From: Brienomyrus brachyistius
Lineage: Eukaryota > Chordata > Actinopteri > Osteoglossiformes > Mormyridae
Direction: 5' to 3'
NCBI RefSeq assembly: GCF_023856365.1
Contig: NC_064552.1
Coordinates: 7,989,160 to 8,053,159 of the forward strand
Length of the DNA stretch: 64,000 nucleotides
Within the stretch, counting starts at the first letter, position 1. Every line of letters starts with the position of its first letter. Both the position numbers and the translations under genes were made by a program. The notes beneath the pieces were generated by a model. That model was given only the letters and a program-made list of their open reading frames with translations. It ran no database searches and was not told the origin of the DNA. Of this stretch, positions 59,641 through 64,000 are shown piece by piece.

Positions 59641-60757
59641 AATAAATCCCATGAAGCCTGTCTTCCCCGTAAGTGCGGCCCTGACCTCAGGTGACTTGCA
59701 GTAGTTTAATTTATCAGCTTCATGGTCCTTGGTTGGGTTGATGTGACAGTCGAATTTATTTGTGTCCCAAACCTAGGCCTGGACTCAGTTCCTATGGTTT
59801 GTTCGGTTACATTTTTTTTTACCCAGAATGCTGTGGGGTAGTGAGGCGGGTTTCAGTGGATTAGTGACTTCAGTGCTCAGAACAAAGCTGATTGATACAT
59901 TTTCACATGTATATCTTGTGTAGAAATCAGTATTGCCATGGTCATAATGTATTATAATTTTGCTTGGAGCTGTTATAGAATATTTTAAAAAGTGCTCGCT
60001 TAGTAAAATGTCTGCAATATCCTGATTGCTATAATAATTAATCAGTGTTGCTGCACAAGATTTAACTAAATATGTGCATCTAAGAATATCTCAGCATGAT
60101 TTATTAGAATAATCAGATAATCATCAAAGATTTTATTAAATAAGAGCTGATGGACAGTCCCTTCTATGTGGCCTGACATCGGATTCTACATATTTTAATG
60201 GAAGCGGTTGCGGGAGGATGAGTGATTCGTTCAATATTATGGTAAAATTGGCTACATCTGAAATGAAAGACAGTGGAAAGAACGAACACAAGTTAATTTG
60301 TTTTGAATGGATGTTCCTAGACTGGGAGAGTAACCGAGTGGCTGTGCAGTGTAAACCAGCTGTGGCTGATCCCAGAGGAATTTTATTAGAGCATCGAACA
60401 GCAGCTCACCGTATGGAACAGGTGTCCGAAGCCGCACAGTAATAGCACGGCTGTTTATCAGCACTGCCATGAGTTAGAGTGCCGAGATGTCAGCAACATA
60501 TTTAACTATGCATGGTTATATCGCCAACATAACAAGCAGCGTCAGAGCCGATAGTTTTTCTTTGTTAGTAACTCATCGTATTTATCACAGCTGAACACTT
60601 CATTATCCATGTTTGCTTAATAAATTCCTAACAGCTTGTTTTACATATAGCATAATTAATTATGCTTATGTTTTAGCTAGTCGGTAGCTATGGAGCATAC
60701 TTTACGTTATTATAAGAAGTCCAGCACTGTAATTTCTTAAGTATTAGTTGCCGTCAT
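59641..60757. other. Non-coding; 60200-60600 possibly regulatory
   Basis: 60200-60600 is complex, repeat-free and open in one frame for 74 codons (60218-60442), without a domain. CATAATTAATTATGC at 60649-60663 is a perfect palindrome around a homeodomain core. Confidence 0.3.
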
Positions 60758-60921
60758 CAGGGCTGAGATTAGCTATAAGCAGAAGAGGCAATTGCTTAGG
60801 GCCCCTGAATTATCTACGTTGTGGAGGAAGTGAAGTGTTCATCTGTTTTTTTAATAGGGAGGGCCTCACGAGTAAAGCTTTGCCCAGGGCCCCTGAAAAG
60901 GCAGAGCTGAACCTGGCCGTC
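60758..60921. mobile_element. hAT-like non-autonomous element
   Basis: CAGGGCTGAGATTAGCTATAAGCAG...GGCAATTGCTTAGGGCCCCT at the left and TTTGCCCAGGGCCCCTGAAAAGG...GCTGAACCTGGCC at the right form diverged inverted ends. The GGGCCCCT blocks are typical of a fish hAT MITE with CAGGGC ends. No clear target duplication was found. Confidence 0.5.
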
Positions 60922-61632
60922 AAGTGATGTGAACTTAAGAAGATCCCATAGTCAGCATTCCTCCAGAACATTCCATCTTCAGTGGGGGTATAACCAGAAT
61001 TTGGGCACTACAGCATTCTTATTTTTTACTTATTTACATCGAATTCAGACTGCAAAGTACTTGGCAGCTTAATTGAAAATATCACCTTCGCATCAGAAAT
61101 GAAAGGACTTAAATCCATTTCCGTCATCAACTCTGACTTAGTGTCACATGGGCCTGAATATGTAACAGCACTGGGAAAAACATTTAAATCATTTAAATTT
61201 AAATCAAAGTCATTAAATTCATGTGGAATGCCAAAAATGACAAATATTTTGGACTGTACAATGTACAGTAGTGTAACATCAAAGCATTTTGAATGTGCAT
61301 GTTAATTCGAAGGATTCAAAACACCAACTTCTGAACCAGGAAAAATATAGACTGTGTGGACACTTTGAGTCATCAGCTGGGGCGTCTGCAAGCACACGGC
61401 TGTGAGTATTTACACCGCGGATCTACCTTTTCCCAGTCAACAAACCCCCTTCAGGGATGACACCTTGTAAAAGACACCAAGCCGTGCATTCTGTGCACTA
61501 ATTCTTGGGTTCCCAAACCTATCAGGGTTCCCCTAGGTAGGTTTTGCTGACTGGAGGAGCTGCACTAAGCCACAATAACACAGGGTAGGGCTGCCAGCTT
61601 CTGTTCTGGTCATGTCAGAATCCAGTAACGTG
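60922..61632. other. Non-coding, nothing recognised
   Basis: AT-rich. CATTTAAATCATTTAAATTTAAATCAAAG near 61180 is low complexity. No gene. Confidence 0.45.
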
Positions 61633-61890
61633 GGCAGTGGTGTTTTAATGGTTAGGGAAGCACACTTTTAATAGAAAGATTGCTGCTTCGAATCCCCGAC
61701 CAGCAAGGCACCACTGAGGTACCCAGAGCAAGGTACCGCCCCCAAGCACTGCTCCCCGGACGCTGAATTAGCTGCCCCCTGCTATGTCATGATGTCACAT
61801 ATGAGTTAAACGCAGAGGACACATGTTGTTGTTGTGTGCTGTGATGGTGTCAACTACAGTATGACCACTGATCACCTAATTCTAATTCTA
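61633..61890 (+). mobile_element. Near full-length tRNA-derived SINE
   Basis: GGGCAGTGGTGTTTTAATGGTTAGGGAAG (A-box region) and GCTTCGAATCCCC (B box, 61685-61697) are spaced as in tRNA genes. Then comes CAGCAAGGCACCACTGAGGTACCC, GAGCAAGGTACCGCCCCCAAGCACTGCTCCCCGG, and a 3' part with AAACGCAGAGGACACATGTTGTTGTTGTG. This is a recognised order for a teleost tRNA-SINE. It would be transcribed by polymerase III from its internal boxes and moved by a partner LINE. Confidence 0.78.
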
Positions 61891-63577
61891 CAGTTTGCAG
61901 ATTCCCAAACGCATCTTAATTAACCAATTGACTGAATGTGCTCGTCACTTGGTTTAGCTCCTTGTTTTATGCCCATTTATTATTATGGTGCACAATATAT
62001 GCTGTATATAGCAAATTAAATTAAATTCTCTTGCTCAGTTTAAGTTCATCAATGGTGAAAATATATTATCTTCGACCATTTTCTGTAGCAAAACAGAAAA
62101 CTGAGGACTTTTGTATGCATGTAATTATCTACATCAATTTTATTTGTATATATAATCAAAATGAAGAAAGGAAAAAGCATAATGTTGCCAATTTTTTTAA
62201 CTGGGTGATGAATAACAGCACCTGATTGGAAAAATTATGTGTGAAGTGGGATAAAAAAGAACTGAGAGTCTGGAAGCAGGCGTTCTGAGAGGGAAAAAGG
62301 AGCGAAGCTCATTTGGAAAGAAAAGGCTATTTGTGCTGCCAATATGATGGGGGGGCGGGGGGGGGGGGGGAGTCGACACCCATCGATGTAGCTTCACGAA
62401 TGACAGTTAAAATTTTCTGCAATAATCATGACAAATGAGAAAAGACACCAGTATAAGGAGAGGCTGTCAATAACCGGAGCCACAGAAGAAATGCCAAGGT
62501 TACAGCAGAAAGGCTCCTGAACTTCTGTTTGGATGCTTGTAAATGAAATATTGGTGAAGAAGGTGGTGCCGGTTAGAAAGGGCCATACAGGCAGAAGTGA
62601 TATTAATTAAGGCGGGGGCTCAGGGGAAGGTCACCGCCTTCCAGTATGGATTCCCCGACAGAAGCATGTGAATGCCAAGGGCACAGTGACCATTATCTAA
62701 TTTGTGGCTTCGGAGTTCTTGCTGGTTCACTTAGCTGTCTCTGATAACCGCTCTGTCAAGATTCACTTCTTTTTGTTTTTTTTTCTCCCCTTTTTAATGT
62801 AACGTTTTCATTAATACGTATTTATATGTGTCATTTTACAATGAGGAGTTATTCAGACATAATCCAGTCCTGGCATTGCATCAATTTTATTAATCTGCTA
62901 CATAAATTATTTCATCTTCTGTGTCACTTTGTGTCTTCGGGGCTGTGAGGTCAGGTCCAGCCGCACCTCCGGGTATGTGGGGGGGGGGGGGGGTTAGCTA
63001 ACTCTGTCCTTGGCTTTGGGGGTTTTCACCTGGAATTCTGGTTCCCTTCCACTGTCTAGAGCGGTTTTTGTTTAGATGCATTGGTTTCCCTAATTTGCCC
63101 GTTACTGCATGCATCCGTGCGTGGTGTGGTAGCATGTATGTATGTATGTATGTATGTATGTGTGCACCGCTCCGATGACCTGTGTCCTGCCTCATGCCAC
63201 GTGAAGCATGAGATAACTGTGCTCTAGCTACAGAAAATGTATGTATGGATGGATGATGTATGCCGTGTTTTTCATATGTCAGAATATTCATCATAGTAGT
63301 ATTGGCGATATTATGGATTAAAACAGTGATGCTTTATTCATTTCTTTTCACTGACATTATCTTGCTCTCTGTGAGAGCAATATGAAGGTGAGAGACGGTA
63401 TATTTATATGGGAATGATTAATATCATGTTAGGTTTATTTAGCCAGAACCTGATCAGGTCATCGTGGGCCAGAGTCTTCATGTCTGATTGAAATGCGAAA
63501 TCACAGGTAAGGTAACTTTACCAACCAGTAAATCACTTAGGTTGCTCAATGTCTTAGATTTAAATCTTTGCTCGCTA
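61891..63577. other. Non-coding, with G-runs and an (ATGT)n microsatellite
   Basis: G runs at about 62349-62371 (one C interruption) and 62979-62993. (ATGT)n from 63134 to 63161. No gene; 62470-62760 is complex unique sequence. Confidence 0.5.
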
Positions 63578-63769
63578 AGCATCCATCCATCCATCCATCC
63601 ATCAATCTTCAAACCATTTCTCCTGGACGTAGCCGGGGGGGACTGAAGAATATCCCAGCCAGCATAAGGCACAAGACTGGGGTCCAGCTTGACTGGGATT
63701 CCAGTCCATCACGGGGCAGCAGGGCACATACAGGCACACACTACGGGCAATACGCACACACACATACAG

Positions 63770-63770
<1 letters not shown>
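63578..63770 (-). mobile_element. tRNA-headed retroposon 3' half, minus orientation
   Basis: (CCAT)n at 63581-63603 leads into AATCTTCAAACCATTTCTCCTGG, GGGACTGAAGAATATCCCAGCCAGCATAAGGCACAAG, then GGGATTCCAGTCCATCACGGGGCAGCAGGGCACATAC and CTACGGGCAATACGC. It is the complement of (tail)-GGATAAGCGG-GGGATAGG-CTTGTGCC-GATGGACTGG-CCCGTAG, the family's 3' half, and its internal CA tract continues to the right. Confidence 0.72.
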
Positions 63771-63806
<36 letters not shown>

Positions 63807-63811
63807 CACAC

Positions 63812-63850
<39 letters not shown>
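63771..63850. repeat. (CA)n microsatellite, about 40 units
   Basis: CA repeat with two CG interruptions (near 63799 and 63815). Frames read across it are artefacts. Confidence 0.97.
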
Positions 63851-63852
<2 letters not shown>

Positions 63853-63854
63853 TT

Positions 63855-64000
63855 AGGCATCTATATCAATATGGGGACTCTTCATTCATTTCCCACAAGG
63901 TCAGTATAACAGGTTTTTATGACATTGTGGGACACACAGAGACGCACGCACGCACACACACACACACACGTTTGTATTCTTATTTTTGTGGGGACTCTCC
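63855..64000 (+). repeat. GTGGGGAC interspersed repeat, copy 3 (two partial units), cut by window edge
   Basis: ATATCAATATGGGGACTCTTCATTCATTTCC is a first unit. CACGTTTGTATTCTTATTTTTGTGGGGACTCTCC at the window end starts a second, after CA-rich sequence (63943-63969). Matches 42760-42800. Confidence 0.6.

Overview
This window looks like a gene-poor stretch, intergenic or deep intronic, of a ray-finned (teleost-type) fish genome. The evidence is base composition (AT-rich, with CpG only in small islands) and the repeats. There are long (TG)n/(CA)n and (TCCA)n microsatellites, a tRNA-headed retroposon with a GGATAAGCGG...(ATGG)n tail, hAT-type and TA-flanked foldback elements, a decayed Tc1 element, and 3' remnants of CR1/L2/Rex1-type LINEs. 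I found no exon I could tie to a host protein gene, no rRNA or functional tRNA gene, no operon and no CRISPR array. Almost all open frames of 60-150 codons look like chance frames.

Layout. 0-7 kb: a relic of a hAT-like element whose first-exon frame (674-832) encodes a damaged BED zinc finger followed by a GTAAGT donor; a long foldback element with GGTAACACTTTACT-type ends (4121-5279); a hAT-type foldback (5812-5975); and a tRNA-derived SINE. 7-20 kb: compound microsatellites, a small CpG-rich segment (7.6-7.9 kb), SINE remnants, two copies of a TA-flanked foldback (11.7 and 16.7 kb), a hAT foldback (16.05 kb), a second GGTAACAC-type foldback (18.0 kb), a LINE reverse-transcriptase remnant (18.65 kb) and a 68-bp retroposon with an 11-bp target duplication (19.6 kb). 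20-25 kb: unique, complex sequence that could hold conserved noncoding elements. 25.3-27.2 kb: a 30-bp minisatellite with a 120-bp higher-order duplication, open on both strands, then a pyrimidine-rich stretch and an LTR-like segment with a TATA box. 28-45 kb: further foldbacks, a composite tRNA-headed repeat carrying about 51 TG units, a LINE 3' end on the minus strand, an unidentified segment (38.06-38.83 kb) and a 48-bp retroposon with an 11-bp target duplication. 46-64 kb: mostly unique sequence, a dead Tc1 transposon (48.87-49.99 kb), a CpG-rich hairpin (59.5 kb), a hAT-like foldback, a tRNA-derived SINE, and at the right edge another tRNA-headed retroposon, a (CA)n tract and a GTGGGGAC repeat.

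Nothing here works as a set of cooperating genes. The useful content is the transposon record and several long complex, repeat-free blocks of the kind often found around developmental genes. Their conservation is an inference that needs alignment. I do not see a new defence, metabolic or regulatory system. The nearest things to novelty are the dual-strand-open minisatellite, the BED-finger exon relic, the very short retroposed tails with perfect target duplications, and the repeated association of a GTGGGGAC repeat with CA/TG microsatellites.
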